DNA of 64,000 nucleotides from Anaerovirgula multivorans (GTDB lineage Bacteria > Bacillota > Clostridia > Peptostreptococcales > Natronincolaceae). Numbering within the stretch: position 1 is the stretch's first letter; the number at the start of each line of letters is the position of its first letter. The notes beneath the pieces were generated by a model. That model made no database searches. It was not told where the DNA came from and saw nothing but the letters and a program-made list of their open reading frames with translations. The translations under genes were made by a program, and so were the position numbers. The DNA is taken from the NCBI RefSeq assembly GCF_900188145.1, contig NZ_FZOJ01000018.1, positions 1-64,000 on the forward strand, written 5' to 3'. Below are positions 42,276 to 51,347 of this stretch, piece by piece.

Positions 42276-43286
42276 TTAGAATTCATTAGAAAATTGTGGA
42301 AGGTTAAGACTTATATCACTACTTAATTGGACCTCTGTGCCATTAGATAAAATTCTTATTTGTGCTATAGTTGGTTCTATCTCTCTTAAGGTTAAGCCTA
42401 GTTCATATACCAAGGATTGCTGATGAACTGGACTCTCCGGCATATGCTTGATTTCTTCAGAGAAATCTATATAAGCAACTCCTTCCTTTACATAAACATC
42501 ATTAATAGTAGCACCAAAGGGTATCTCACTATAAAGCCCACTGTCATCTGGGGCTCCCTCCAATAGTGCCACTAATGCTGATTTGATATCAACCTTCATA
42601 GCATTTGTTCCTTTTGTTACAGGAACAAAGAAGGTTTCTTCCCCATTGGTAGTCCCTTTATAGTAAACAACTACTGGTATGTTTTCTTGAGATAACTCAT
42701 AAGCTAAATTAATATTAGCTCTTTCTAACGGTTCTCCAATTTTTGTACCATATGTAAGTTTATTCATAATGTCACCCTCTACCATAATTTGAACTTGATC
42801 TATCGTCTCAAATTCTGTTAGAGTATATATAACTGCTTGAACGATGGATTTTTCTTCTAATTCGCTGCTGTAAGATAATAGTTCATTACTAAAGTCTACT
42901 TTGCATAGTCCTTCATTGATGGACATGCCAATAATTTCTGTCCCTGCTGGTAGCACTGGCAATAACCCGATGGTGGATAAATCTTCCCTTACCACTGGTC
43001 TATCAACCAATTGGCCTACTGCCGATTTGGCAATACCTTCTTCCCATGGTATTCTTCTCATAACAGGAATAACAAATCCCTTTTCATCTCTATAATAAAG
43101 TACTGTTTTTCTTAATCCTTCATCTTCTACATCTACAAAGCCTTCATTATCGATTAAATAGCTTACATAAGATGTATCGGAGGCTTCTTTTTCACCTACT
43201 AATTTAGCAAGTGGATTTTCACAGCCTGATAATACAACCATCAAGCATAGTACTATGACAATGATCACCAGTTTATAACGCTTCAT
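42276..43286 (-). CDS. GerM-type sporulation/germination lipoprotein with two GerMN domains
   Basis: A 336-aa lipoprotein (lipobox LSGC at about residue 22). Two homologous GerMN domains lie at about 80-190 and 215-325; each has a PLGTE/PAGTEI-type start, then a KVDFSNEL or YIDFSEEI strand and helix. GerM is needed for asymmetric septation and germination in Bacillus. ATG 43286 follows GAGGGGGG. Single-gene unit. Confidence 0.88.
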   Translation of the reverse strand: MKRYKLVIIVIVLCLMVVLSGCENPLAKLVGEKEASDTSYVSYLIDNEGFVDVEDEGLRKTVLYYRDEKGFVIPVMRRIPWEEGIAKSAVGQLVDRPVVREDLSTIGLLPVLPAGTEIIGMSINEGLCKVDFSNELLSYSSELEEKSIVQAVIYTLTEFETIDQVQIMVEGDIMNKLTYGTKIGEPLERANINLAYELSQENIPVVVYYKGTTNGEETFFVPVTKGTNAMKVDIKSALVALLEGAPDDSGLYSEIPFGATINDVYVKEGVAYIDFSEEIKHMPESPVHQQSLVYELGLTLREIEPTIAQIRILSNGTEVQLSSDISLNLPQFSNEF

Positions 43287-43370
43287 TGCTTCCCATCCCC
43301 CCCTCAACAATATAATACATGTTCTTTTTAACATTATATTATTAAGGGTACAATACTATTCATAAAACGA

Positions 43371-43490
43371 GACTTAATTCAGGGGGAGTTTTTCATCCCA
43401 CTGAATTGTAGCCGAGTCTATTTCGAGGATGTAGTGCTTGAACTACCGCTTAATAAAAAAGCGGGAGTTTTAGCAATACACCGAAGGGGA
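43371..43490 (+). repeat. Dispersed structured repeat, copy 1
   Basis: Begins GAGACTTAATTCAG, contains a hairpin closing at CTGAATTGTAGCCGAGTCT and ends with AGCAATACACCGAAGG. The same start, middle and end occur in inverted orientation at 52130-52246, with a divergent interior. It ends at the stop codon of the next gene. Confidence 0.6.
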
Positions 43491-43492
43491 AA

Positions 43493-44014
43493 TTATCTTC
43501 TTTTAGAGCGGACGAAGTACCCTCCTTTGATTGCTCTAGCATCGGTAATAGTGACAAATGCTTTTTTGTCATGCTCATCTAAAATTTGATATAACTTGCT
43601 TAGGTTTTTTCTTTGCATCATAATATTTAGGAGGTGCTGCATACCTTCTCTTCCATAACCTTCTACTACCGTCACGCCAAAGCCTTCATCTCTAAATTTC
43701 TCTACTAGCTTCATAGAATTTCCTTGAGAAATTACCTGTACGATAATGCTTCCTAACGCCATCTTTTCCTCTACAAAAATCCCCATGTAATTACCTGATG
43801 CAAACCCTAGGGCATAGGCAATGACGTTTATAGGATTATCTAGCTCTGTTAATACTTTCCCTATAGCCAATATATAGATAATAATTTCAACGAATCCTAT
43901 AAGTGCTGCTTGTACCCGCCTTCCCTTCACCACCATAATCATTCTAATGGTTGCCAGCGTAACGTCAGAAACCTTGGCCAAAAAAATGAACAAGTAGCCT
44001 AATATCAGTTCCAT
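43493..44014 (-). CDS. DUF2179/UPF0316-family membrane protein
   Basis: A 173-aa protein. Three hydrophobic segments fill the first 90 residues (LGYLFIFLAKVSDVTLATIR; ALIGFVEIIIYILAIGKV), followed by a cytosolic DUF2179 domain ending FVTITDARAIKGGYF. The family has no confirmed role. ATG 44014 follows AGGAGG. Confidence 0.88.
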   Translation of the reverse strand: MELILGYLFIFLAKVSDVTLATIRMIMVVKGRRVQAALIGFVEIIIYILAIGKVLTELDNPINVIAYALGFASGNYMGIFVEEKMALGSIIVQVISQGNSMKLVEKFRDEGFGVTVVEGYGREGMQHLLNIMMQRKNLSKLYQILDEHDKKAFVTITDARAIKGGYFVRSKRR

Positions 44015-44238
44015 AATTATCCTCCTAAAGATATATTCTCTTTTTACTTTATAATAATCGCAGAAAAAATTCAATCCTGATTTCTCTTAACGTTATTAAA
44101 AAAATCAATAATCTCTAACCGGTTCAAAAGATCTTAGATTCCATGGACGAGAAAAGGCGGCAAACACAACATATAAGCAATACGTAAGGGTACTAGTTTT
44201 TCGAAACGCCGAAGAAGATGGGGCTTTTCAACAGGCTA

Positions 44239-44266
44239 AAAGGACAGAGGATATTCCTCTGCCCTT
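44239..44266 (-). terminator. Terminator of the first amidase gene
   Basis: AAGGGCAGAGG pairs with CCTCTGTCCTT around a short loop, then TTTT on the minus strand. Confidence 0.7.
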
Positions 44267-44276
44267 AGTATTATTA

Positions 44277-46034
44277 CTATTTTATCTCTTCAAAATACTT
44301 TAAAATTGATTGATAAATAGATTCTGCCACCAATTGTCTATATTCAGGTGTCGCTAGCTTTGCTGCTTCCTCTGGATTTGTTAAGAATCCAACTTCAGTC
44401 AACACCGCTGGCATCTTTGTCTCTCTTATGACATATAGCTGCTCCCTTGGAACAATCCCTCGGCTATGAGCTCCTAACATCCTTACCATTTCCTTTTGAA
44501 AGACCTGTGCCAATTTTTTATTATCTCTGGCGTCATTAGAATTATTTTCACTAGGATAGTAGAGATTTTCAATCCCATTGGCACTACTACTAGCAGCGGC
44601 ATTAGCATGGACACTTACAAACAGATCCCCCTGTAATTGATTTGCCACTCCTGCTCTATCCGCTAATGTAATGGCATTATCTGCTGTTCTAGTCATATAG
44701 GTTCTAAATCCTGCATCTGTTAAAAGTTTGTTTAGCTTTTGAGATATATCCAAAACAACATGTTTTTCCATTAAACTGTTAATAGGGGATGTGGCTCCTG
44801 GGTCTGTACCTCCGTGACCTGGGTCTATAACGATCAATGGAATACTATTGTTTTGTTTGGTGGTAAATTCTATAATAAATTCCTTTGTACCCGCACCCGC
44901 TGGTGAGTTTGTCTGATAATTTATATCTTCTTTTAATCGTATTTCAATATGATATATATCACCATTTTGGCTTTCCTCAATATTGATAGTTTCCAACAAA
45001 GGATCATCAATATCTAAATTCAATATTGGCAGTTCTATATAGGCTTTATATACAGAAACATTCAATGTTCTTCCAAAATCACTAACTGAAAAATCAAATT
45101 CAGTTGTCTCGTTACTTCTAAAAGCTAACTTTGAAGCTGTTTTGGATGTCGCCCAATACTGAAAGGCTTTCTCTGTATTATGTTCCAGTTGAATAACCAT
45201 ATCACCTGCATTTTTATCATAATATATTTGATACGGCATCATTTCATCTAATTCTACTGTGACTCTTGTTACGAAAGGATCTGCTTTAAACTGAGATGCT
45301 CTCACACTGTTTATACCCGAGCTATTTACATTAAACTGCAAAGTCCCGTTCGATTGCAACTTACCTTTATTTGTGAAGTCAAACTTGGTATCTTGAAAAT
45401 CAAGTACTAATCTAGCTGGACCATCTAACTTAAGTTCTGTATAAGCTAATTCTTCACCAGTTTTGATACGGATTTCAGGGGCACCGGTCTCAAAGCTAGC
45501 TACAACATCCTTTACTGCCTTTGTAACAACAGGATCCGTTACTATAGGTTCGCTAGGCTCATCTTTTTCTATAGATACTGTTCTTGTACTTTCATTCCAG
45601 TTTACAATAAGTCCTATTTCTCTTAAAAAAGCGATGGGAACCATTGTTCTTCCACTATTTTGATAGGTAATAATCTTAGGTGGTACATCACTAGGCAGCC
45701 GTATAGCTTCTCCGTTCATCGTAGCTATAGGACTGTCGATTTTCATAACAACTGTTTTATCATTAGTTTTTATTGTAACCTCTCGAGTAGCATCCTTCCA
45801 CTCAACAGTTATTCCCATGTTTCTAATAACATGAATAGGTACTAATGTTCTACTTCCATGTATTACAGACGGCACATCAGTAGCAACGGCTTTGTCATCT
45901 ACTTTTAGCTGTACTGTTTGAAAATCCATTGTTCTACCGTCCATTACCATCCTTACAGTAGCATTGGTATTAGCAGATGCAAAGGAAGTTGATAAAATCA
46001 TCAGTATTAAAAGAATTGAGATTACTTTTTTCAT
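44277..46034 (-). CDS. N-acetylmuramoyl-L-alanine amidase (Amidase_3) with copper-amine-oxidase N-terminal and AMIN domains
   Basis: A 585-aa exported hydrolase. After a signal peptide come two CuAO_N1-type repeats (VPSVIHGSRTLVPIHVIRNMG; SGRTMVPIAFLREIGL), an AMIN-like beta domain (about 170-370) and a C-terminal zinc amidase (about 395-585). Zinc and catalytic residues are in VIDPGHGGTDPGA, LMEKHVVLDIS, VSVHANAA and the final Glu in PAVLTEVGFLTNPEEA. It cleaves the peptide stem from muramic acid. A paralogue lies directly upstream. Confidence 0.93.
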   Translation of the reverse strand: MKKVISILLILMILSTSFASANTNATVRMVMDGRTMDFQTVQLKVDDKAVATDVPSVIHGSRTLVPIHVIRNMGITVEWKDATREVTIKTNDKTVVMKIDSPIATMNGEAIRLPSDVPPKIITYQNSGRTMVPIAFLREIGLIVNWNESTRTVSIEKDEPSEPIVTDPVVTKAVKDVVASFETGAPEIRIKTGEELAYTELKLDGPARLVLDFQDTKFDFTNKGKLQSNGTLQFNVNSSGINSVRASQFKADPFVTRVTVELDEMMPYQIYYDKNAGDMVIQLEHNTEKAFQYWATSKTASKLAFRSNETTEFDFSVSDFGRTLNVSVYKAYIELPILNLDIDDPLLETINIEESQNGDIYHIEIRLKEDINYQTNSPAGAGTKEFIIEFTTKQNNSIPLIVIDPGHGGTDPGATSPINSLMEKHVVLDISQKLNKLLTDAGFRTYMTRTADNAITLADRAGVANQLQGDLFVSVHANAAASSSANGIENLYYPSENNSNDARDNKKLAQVFQKEMVRMLGAHSRGIVPREQLYVIRETKMPAVLTEVGFLTNPEEAAKLATPEYRQLVAESIYQSILKYFEEIK

Positions 46035-46224
46035 GTGTTTGTCCCCCGATTTTAAAATTCATCTCTTGTTTAAATGTATCTATACTTATGTTATATCACT
46101 GTTTAAAGAATTATGTCAACAGATGTGAGGATTTGTCATAAAGATGTAAAATAGATAAATTTTTGTAACAATACTATTAATTTATTTAATCATTTAAAGA
46201 CAAAAGAATTTTATCAAATAAATG

Positions 46225-46253
46225 AAAGAGAATGTCATTTGACATCCTCTTTA
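46225..46253 (-). terminator. Terminator of the second amidase gene
   Basis: AAAGAGGATGTCA pairs with TGACATTCTCTTT around AA-rich bases; it is close to the stop at 46277. Confidence 0.65.
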
Positions 46254-46276
46254 AAAGTTGATCTTATCTTCAGTCT

Positions 46277-48160
46277 TTAGGAAACTTTTTGAAAATATTT
46301 TATGATTGATTGATAAATGGCTTCCGCCACCACCTGCCTATACTCTGTTGTCTTTAATTTTGCTGCCTCTTCTGGATTTGAGAGAAACCCTATTTCACTT
46401 AATACTGATGCCATTTTGGCCTCTCTTAAGACAGCGTAATTTGCTGTTTTAACACCTCTATCATAGGTTCCCATTGCCTCTACCATTTCTTTTTGAAGAA
46501 TTTTAGCCAGTTCCATACTATTGCTGTGTTTACTTAAATTCTCTTCACTTGGGTGATAATAGTTTTCAACACCATAGGGTATTGGATTTAGTATGATCTT
46601 TTTGGTTGCTGAATCCTGCCTATCAGCAGAATTGGCATGAATGCTGATAAACAAATCTGCATTTAATTGGTTTGCTATTTCTGCTCTAGCCAATAAAGCT
46701 ACAGTAGTATCAGCTGTCCTTGTCTCATAAGTATTGTATCCTGCCTCCACCAACAGCTTATTTAATCGTTGTGATATATCTAATACAATATCCTTTTCCA
46801 CAAGTCCGTTAATGGAGGATGTCGTACCAGGGTCCGTTCCCCCATGGCCAGCGTCGATTACAATTAAGACACCTTCCTTTGAAACAAGGTGATTATTTCC
46901 TATGGTGAATTCTATAAAATAGTTTTTTGTATTACTTGGAGAAAGTCCCTGATAATTTACGTTTTCTTTTAATCTTATTTCAATATGATAATAATCTCCA
47001 TCTAAATCTTCTCCGATATTTATTGACTCCAGCAACAAATCATTGATTTCTATGTTCATTATTGGAAGTTCTATGTAGTCTTTTGATGTAATAATATGCA
47101 GTGTTCTTCCATAATCACTAACTGCAAAATCATATTGGGTAATATCACTGCCGCTTAACTCCAGCCTTGTGGAACTTCTAGTAATTTCCCTGTAATTAAA
47201 TCCTTCATCTACATCATCTTCATCTATTTTATCTATTTTATCTATTTTATCTATTTTATCTATTTTATCTATTTTATCTATTTTATCTATTCCCTCATAC
47301 CCTTCTAATTGAATAACCATATCCTTAGTGCTTTCATCATAAAAAATCTCATAGGATTTCATTTCCTCCAGTTCTACAGCAACTCTTGTTACAAAGGGGT
47401 CCACTTTAAACTGAGATGCTCTCACGCTTCTAATCCCATTAGCATGAATCTCTAACTGTAGGGTGTTATTTGAAAGCAGCTGACTTTTGTTATTTAAATT
47501 AAATTTAGTATTCTCAAAGTCTACTACTAATCTATCTGGATCTGTTAATTGAAGTTTTGTAAAATTTATTTTTTCACCTGTATAAATCCGAATCTCTGAG
47601 TTAGATCCCTCAATACCAACAGTGATATCTTTTACTTCCTTTACAGAAATAGGGGACTCAGTAATACCAACAATAACATCTTTAGGTGCTTCTACCGACA
47701 CAGTTCTTGTATGTTCATCCCAATTTACTATCAAGCCTAGTTCTCTTAGAAAAGCAATAGGTACCATAGTTCTCCCTGTATTTCTATAGGTGATAATTTT
47801 GGGAGGTACATCACTAGGTAGCCGTTTTGCTTCTCCGTTTATTATAGCTATAGGGCTATCAATTTTCATAACTATTGTCTTATCTGTTGTTATGATAGAG
47901 ACTTCTCGGGTAGCCTCCGTCCATTCCACCTTTATATCCATATCCTTAATGATATGAATGGGTACCAACGCTCTGCCATCATGTATCACTGCTGGTACAT
48001 CAGTAGAAGTCAATTTCCCCTGCACTCCTAATTGTATTGTGTTAAAGTTTATAGTTTTACCGTCCATTTCCATCTCCGCAATTTCGTTATTGGGATTGGC
48101 AACAGCAAAAGATGGTAACAGCATGATAAATACTAATAGGATCGAGATAATTTTTTTCAT
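46277..48160 (-). CDS. Paralogous N-acetylmuramoyl-L-alanine amidase with (DKI)n linker
   Basis: A 627-aa protein with the same architecture as the 44277 product: signal peptide, two CuAO_N1-type repeats, AMIN-like region, Amidase_3 (VIDAGHGGTDPG, LVEKDIVLDIS, ISIHANSA, ASVLSEIGFLSNPEEA). Differences are a seven-fold DKI tripeptide linker at about residue 290-315 and an insertion after ISIHANSA (ATKKIILNPIPYG). The two genes have separate terminators, so each is probably monocistronic. Confidence 0.93.
   Translation of the reverse strand: MKKIISILLVFIMLLPSFAVANPNNEIAEMEMDGKTINFNTIQLGVQGKLTSTDVPAVIHDGRALVPIHIIKDMDIKVEWTEATREVSIITTDKTIVMKIDSPIAIINGEAKRLPSDVPPKIITYRNTGRTMVPIAFLRELGLIVNWDEHTRTVSVEAPKDVIVGITESPISVKEVKDITVGIEGSNSEIRIYTGEKINFTKLQLTDPDRLVVDFENTKFNLNNKSQLLSNNTLQLEIHANGIRSVRASQFKVDPFVTRVAVELEEMKSYEIFYDESTKDMVIQLEGYEGIDKIDKIDKIDKIDKIDKIDKIDEDDVDEGFNYREITRSSTRLELSGSDITQYDFAVSDYGRTLHIITSKDYIELPIMNIEINDLLLESINIGEDLDGDYYHIEIRLKENVNYQGLSPSNTKNYFIEFTIGNNHLVSKEGVLIVIDAGHGGTDPGTTSSINGLVEKDIVLDISQRLNKLLVEAGYNTYETRTADTTVALLARAEIANQLNADLFISIHANSADRQDSATKKIILNPIPYGVENYYHPSEENLSKHSNSMELAKILQKEMVEAMGTYDRGVKTANYAVLREAKMASVLSEIGFLSNPEEAAKLKTTEYRQVVAEAIYQSIIKYFQKVS
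47222..47291 (-). repeat. 9-bp microsatellite within the amidase coding region
   Basis: Seven to eight exact tandem copies of ATCTATTTT. The unit is a multiple of three, so copy-number change adds or removes Asp-Lys-Ile without a frameshift. The paralogue lacks it. Confidence 0.95.
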
Positions 48161-48446
48161 ATATTTGTCCCCCAGTCATATATTTCATGTAGGGCTAAGT
48201 CAATCATCTAAACGCTTACATTGTCCTACCCATAGTTTAAATAGTTTTCCTATCACTATTTATATCATTGGTGCAAACACAAAGTCAAGAAACGTAGGCT
48301 TTTGTCATAAAAATGTAAAGAATGTAACATTTTCCTGTATTCTCTAGATTATAATTTTTATTGCTGATATCATTGTAATTAATAATAAATCTATAAAATC
48401 CCTTGCATTTACCTACCTGTAGATTACTTTTATTAATATATCCATA

Positions 48447-48470
48447 AAAAATAGGCTTTTCGCCTATTTT
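48447..48470 (-). terminator. Terminator of the AIR-synthase-like gene
   Basis: AAAATAGGC-GAAA-GCCTATTTTTT on the minus strand. It overlaps the last bases before the stop at 48469. Confidence 0.8.
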
Positions 48471-49452
48471 AAATAACCTTATACAATTCATCAACTTCAG
48501 GCGCTTGTAATACTTTTCTTTCATTTCCAACGAAAATTATCCTATCCTTTTCTACAATTCTTCCTATTTCAGCAGCCTCAATTTTCTGTTGCCTAAATGC
48601 CTCCATCAGTTGTTTCTTTTTATCTTCTGATACTGCCAACACCATCACGCCACTAGAGATCAGTCGTAAAGGATTGATAGATAGTGCATTACAGATCTCT
48701 AATGTCTCTTCTCTGACTGGTATTTTATCTTCATAGACTTCAATACCTACCCCTGATGCCTCTGCCAACTCCCAAAGGGCTCCTAATAGTCCTCCTTCAG
48801 TAACATCATGCATACTATTTACACCAACTTTACCCGCCAAAATCCCTTCTTTTACTACACTAATCTTATCCGCAAAGTCTTTAGCAGCTTCAATAATCTC
48901 CTGTGATACTTTTCCCTTCAAAGTATCCTCTAAATCACCTGCAATAATGGCAGTTCCCTCTAAGCCTGCATGTTTTGTCATAATTACTGTATCTCCTATC
49001 TTAGCACCCTCTGAAGTTACCATACTAACCTTACTTTGAATTCCAACGGCTGTAGTGGTGATCACCATTCTATTAACAGCATCGGTTATTTCAGAATGCC
49101 CTCCTATAATTTCTACATTGATGGAAGCCGCTGCCTTATTAGCCTCCCTCATGACATAATCAAGATCTTCTTTAGTAGTACCTACTGGTGCTAATATTGT
49201 CATCATTACTCCCACAGGTTCTACCCCATTAGAAGCAACGTCATTACATGAAATATGTATACTCAGGCTCCCTATATCTTTCACTGCTCCAGTAATGGGA
49301 TCGGTGCTCATAACACATACTTTGTCTCCAAAGTCAACCACCGCACAGTCTTCTCCTATCCCTGGTCTCACCAGAACCTCCGACCTTCTATGTCTAATAT
49401 TTTTAAATATGACTTCTTCTAATATTTCTGTAGGAACTTTTCCAATCTTCAC
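48469..49452 (-). CDS. AIR synthase-related (PurM/HypE/ThiL-like) ATP-binding protein
   Basis: A 327-aa PurM-fold protein. The N-terminal half has RPGIGEDCAVVDFG, VMSTDPITGA and HISCNDVASNGVEPVGVMMTI; the C-terminal half has MHDVTEGGLLGALWELAEASG and SSGVMVLAV. It is shorter than HypE and is not beside hyp or thi genes, so the substrate is unknown. GTG 49452 is chosen because GGAGGGGG lies 7 nt upstream. Confidence 0.85.
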   Translation of the reverse strand: MKIGKVPTEILEEVIFKNIRHRRSEVLVRPGIGEDCAVVDFGDKVCVMSTDPITGAVKDIGSLSIHISCNDVASNGVEPVGVMMTILAPVGTTKEDLDYVMREANKAAASINVEIIGGHSEITDAVNRMVITTTAVGIQSKVSMVTSEGAKIGDTVIMTKHAGLEGTAIIAGDLEDTLKGKVSQEIIEAAKDFADKISVVKEGILAGKVGVNSMHDVTEGGLLGALWELAEASGVGIEVYEDKIPVREETLEICNALSINPLRLISSGVMVLAVSEDKKKQLMEAFRQQKIEAAEIGRIVEKDRIIFVGNERKVLQAPEVDELYKVI

Positions 49453-49505
49453 GCCAAATCCCCCTCCGTCTATTACTAATGGTATTATATCATATTTAGA
49501 ATAGC

Positions 49506-50090
49506 TTATACACAAAATATCTTCTGCCACGCCTCCACTGTCAGCACTCGATGATCGGAGACCAAGTACATCAGTTCAATGTCCTCCGGGGGGATACTAT
49601 GAAAAATCATTACCTCCCCATCATAGCCTTCCTCTAGGTCCCTTCTATATCTTAAGTTTTCCTGAAAACTTAAGGAAGTTTTCCAATACTCTAGGATCAA
49701 ATCTCTTCCTGTGATATTCAAATAGTTTTCTGCCTTTGCGAAATTCTCTGTTTCTCTTAGTATAAAGGGTTCATAGATTTGATTTGCTTTGTTCTCATTA
49801 GCTACCCAACATTTAGTAATATCTACCTTTAATGCTAATACCGCTGTATGGGAATGAAAACAGGGATTATTTTTATAATTCATCGTAGCGAAAATAGCTT
49901 TTTCCCTTACCACCCATGGAGGAATATTGTTGGTCTGATATTTGTCAATAAACCTATGAAAGGAATGATAATGCTTTTTGTAACTAGCTTTATCATCATA
50001 ATTCATTCCTTCTGTTAAGATTTTTTTCAAATCTGTAATATGGGCAACATGATAGATCAACCCAGTTTTCTTGTAATCTTCAAAAAACAT
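49506..50090 (-). CDS. Putative ADP-ribosyltransferase-fold protein, DUF4433/DarT-like
   Basis: A 194-aa protein. The N-terminal IYHVAHITDLKKILTEGM resembles the NAD-binding start YHxTHxxNLxxIL of DarT-type enzymes. The C-terminal GEVMIFHSIPPEDIELMYL resembles the catalytic-Glu strand EVLVxxxIPPEYI. DarT modifies thymidine in single-stranded DNA. No DarG macrodomain antitoxin is visible nearby. The AIR-synthase-like gene starts 53 nt downstream and may be co-transcribed. The family call rests on short motifs only. Confidence 0.55.
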   Translation of the reverse strand: MFFEDYKKTGLIYHVAHITDLKKILTEGMNYDDKASYKKHYHSFHRFIDKYQTNNIPPWVVREKAIFATMNYKNNPCFHSHTAVLALKVDITKCWVANENKANQIYEPFILRETENFAKAENYLNITGRDLILEYWKTSLSFQENLRYRRDLEEGYDGEVMIFHSIPPEDIELMYLVSDHRVLTVEAWQKIFCV

Positions 50091-50179
50091 TTTATCACCT
50101 CTTGAAAATTTCCTTATCTAACAATAATTTCAATGTCTTCTGCCAGAGAGTTTGAAAGATGACTTTAGGTGAAACAACT

Positions 50180-50279
50180 AAGTGACTGACTCAAAATCAT
50201 AGATTGCACTGTGTATAAGTGACTGACTCAAAATCATAGATTGCACTGTGTATAAGTGACTGACTCAAAATCATAGATT
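50180..50279. repeat. 37-bp tandem repeat, nearly three copies
   Basis: Two exact copies at 50180-50216 and 50217-50253, then a third that diverges after 26 bp into TTGGTCATCTACTTAT. The unit begins AAGTGACTGACTCAAAATC. A related sequence in inverted sense lies at 61539-61577. The rest of the 315-bp gap holds nothing else I can support. Confidence 0.9.
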
Positions 50280-50406
50280 TTGGTCATCTACTTATGGTCA
50301 TCTGCTTATCTTAAAACCGATAACAAAAATTATGGCTTATCTACAGTTTTATAAAGTACATAATTTCCTATTAGTTATAACAGAATAGTATTAAGGAGGT
50401 GGCTTT

Positions 50407-50559
50407 TTGATAACAATATTCTGTAATCATCCATGTGTGTATGAAAATGAAGGTGTATGTACCTTAACTCACGTCACTTCAGCGTCAGAATTAAGCAATA
50501 AAAGCTGCACCTATTTTAAAAAGAAAGGAGAAGAACATAAAAAACCTAACAAATTTTAG
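50407..50559 (+). CDS. Small Cys-rich protein (DUF1540-like)
   Basis: A 50-aa protein starting at TTG, 8 nt after AAGGAGGTG. Four cysteines are spaced CNHPC-VYENEGVC-...-C, a pattern like the metal-binding DUF1540 proteins of clostridia (CxxxxCxYNxxxxC). It ends in a Lys-rich tail. A strong terminator hairpin follows at 50594-50631. The ribosome site and cysteine spacing support a real gene. Confidence 0.65.
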   Translation: MITIFCNHPCVYENEGVCTLTHVTSASELSNKSCTYFKKKGEEHKKPNKF

Positions 50560-50593
50560 TATCGGCTTTTTTTTACCTATTTATTAACAATAC

Positions 50594-50631
50594 GATAAAA
50601 CAGTAGAAGTCTAAATTTCTACTGTTTTATC
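50594..50631. terminator. Terminator after the small Cys-rich gene
   Basis: GATAAAACAGTAGAA pairs with TTCTACTGTTTTATC around an 8-nt loop. It is symmetric enough to act on both strands. Confidence 0.75.
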
Positions 50632-50850
50632 ATTGCCGCTAAAGAAGGTAGCTGCCTTTTTGGTGTATTTGTAGCGCAAACAGTAGTAAAAGTCACAGAA
50701 GAGATTATCTTGGGGGTATAAACCCCCACCGGATTCCTCAATGTTTCAGTTTACTGAATCAAGTTCACTGTTTCTCATTTTGTTTTCTCTTTAATTGTGT
50801 TACAATGAAATCATTGCATTGTCAATTATACGGTAGGAGGTATTATGATT

Positions 50851-51249
50851 ATGTCATTAAGGGGAACAAAAACTCAGGAGAATCTTTGGGCAGCCTTTGC
50901 TGGTGAAAGCCAAACTAGAAATAAGTATTCCTTTTTTGCTGAAATTGCTAAGCAAGAAGGTCATGAAAATATAGCAGCGGTTTTTGAGGTAATATCCACT
51001 CAAGAAAGAGAACATGCTAAAACAATATTTAGCTTTTTAGATAGTTTAAAGGATACTCAGTCTAACCTCAAACTATCTGCCTATAGTGAACACTATGAGG
51101 GTGATACGATGTATAAAGAGTTTGAAAGGGTAGCTCGACAAGAGGGATTCGATGAGATTGCAGAATTTTTTGCAAGAGTTGCTAAAATTGAAATAGAACA
51201 TGAGAATATATTTTTATCCCTATTACATAAACTAGATGAGAATAAATAA
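50851..51249 (+). CDS. Rubrerythrin-like di-iron protein lacking the rubredoxin domain
   Basis: A 132-aa ferritin-like four-helix protein. Iron ligands are visible in NLWAAFAGESQTRNKY, STQEREHAKT, DEIAEFFARVAKIEIEHE. The C-terminal rubredoxin CxxC pairs of full rubrerythrins (about 190 aa) are absent, so electrons must come from another protein. It would reduce peroxide in anaerobes. ATG 50851 has GGAGGT at proper distance; ATG 50845 is too close. The upstream region contains TACAAT and a palindrome CAATGA-AA-TCATTG (50803-50816). Confidence 0.88.
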   Translation: MSLRGTKTQENLWAAFAGESQTRNKYSFFAEIAKQEGHENIAAVFEVISTQEREHAKTIFSFLDSLKDTQSNLKLSAYSEHYEGDTMYKEFERVARQEGFDEIAEFFARVAKIEIEHENIFLSLLHKLDENK

Positions 51250-51257
51250 TCAGGTAA

Positions 51258-51304
51258 AAAAGGCAAATCCAATAAAGCTTTTACATTTATTGGATTTGCC
51301 TTTT
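51258..51304 (+). terminator. Terminator of the rubrerythrin gene
   Basis: AAAAGGCAAATCCAATAAA pairs with the complementary TTTATTGGATTTGCCTTTT around a 9-nt loop. Confidence 0.9.
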
Positions 51305-51347
51305 AAAAATTATGTTTTTATTAATTGTAATCTTATTGATTATAATT

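Noticed and set aside
48285-48530. 81-aa minus-strand ORF between amidase and AIR-synthase-like genes
   Set aside because: It overlaps the 3' end of the AIR-synthase gene and its terminator; low-complexity composition.
50180-50279. CRISPR array
   Set aside because: Repeats are directly contiguous without spacers, and no cas genes are present.
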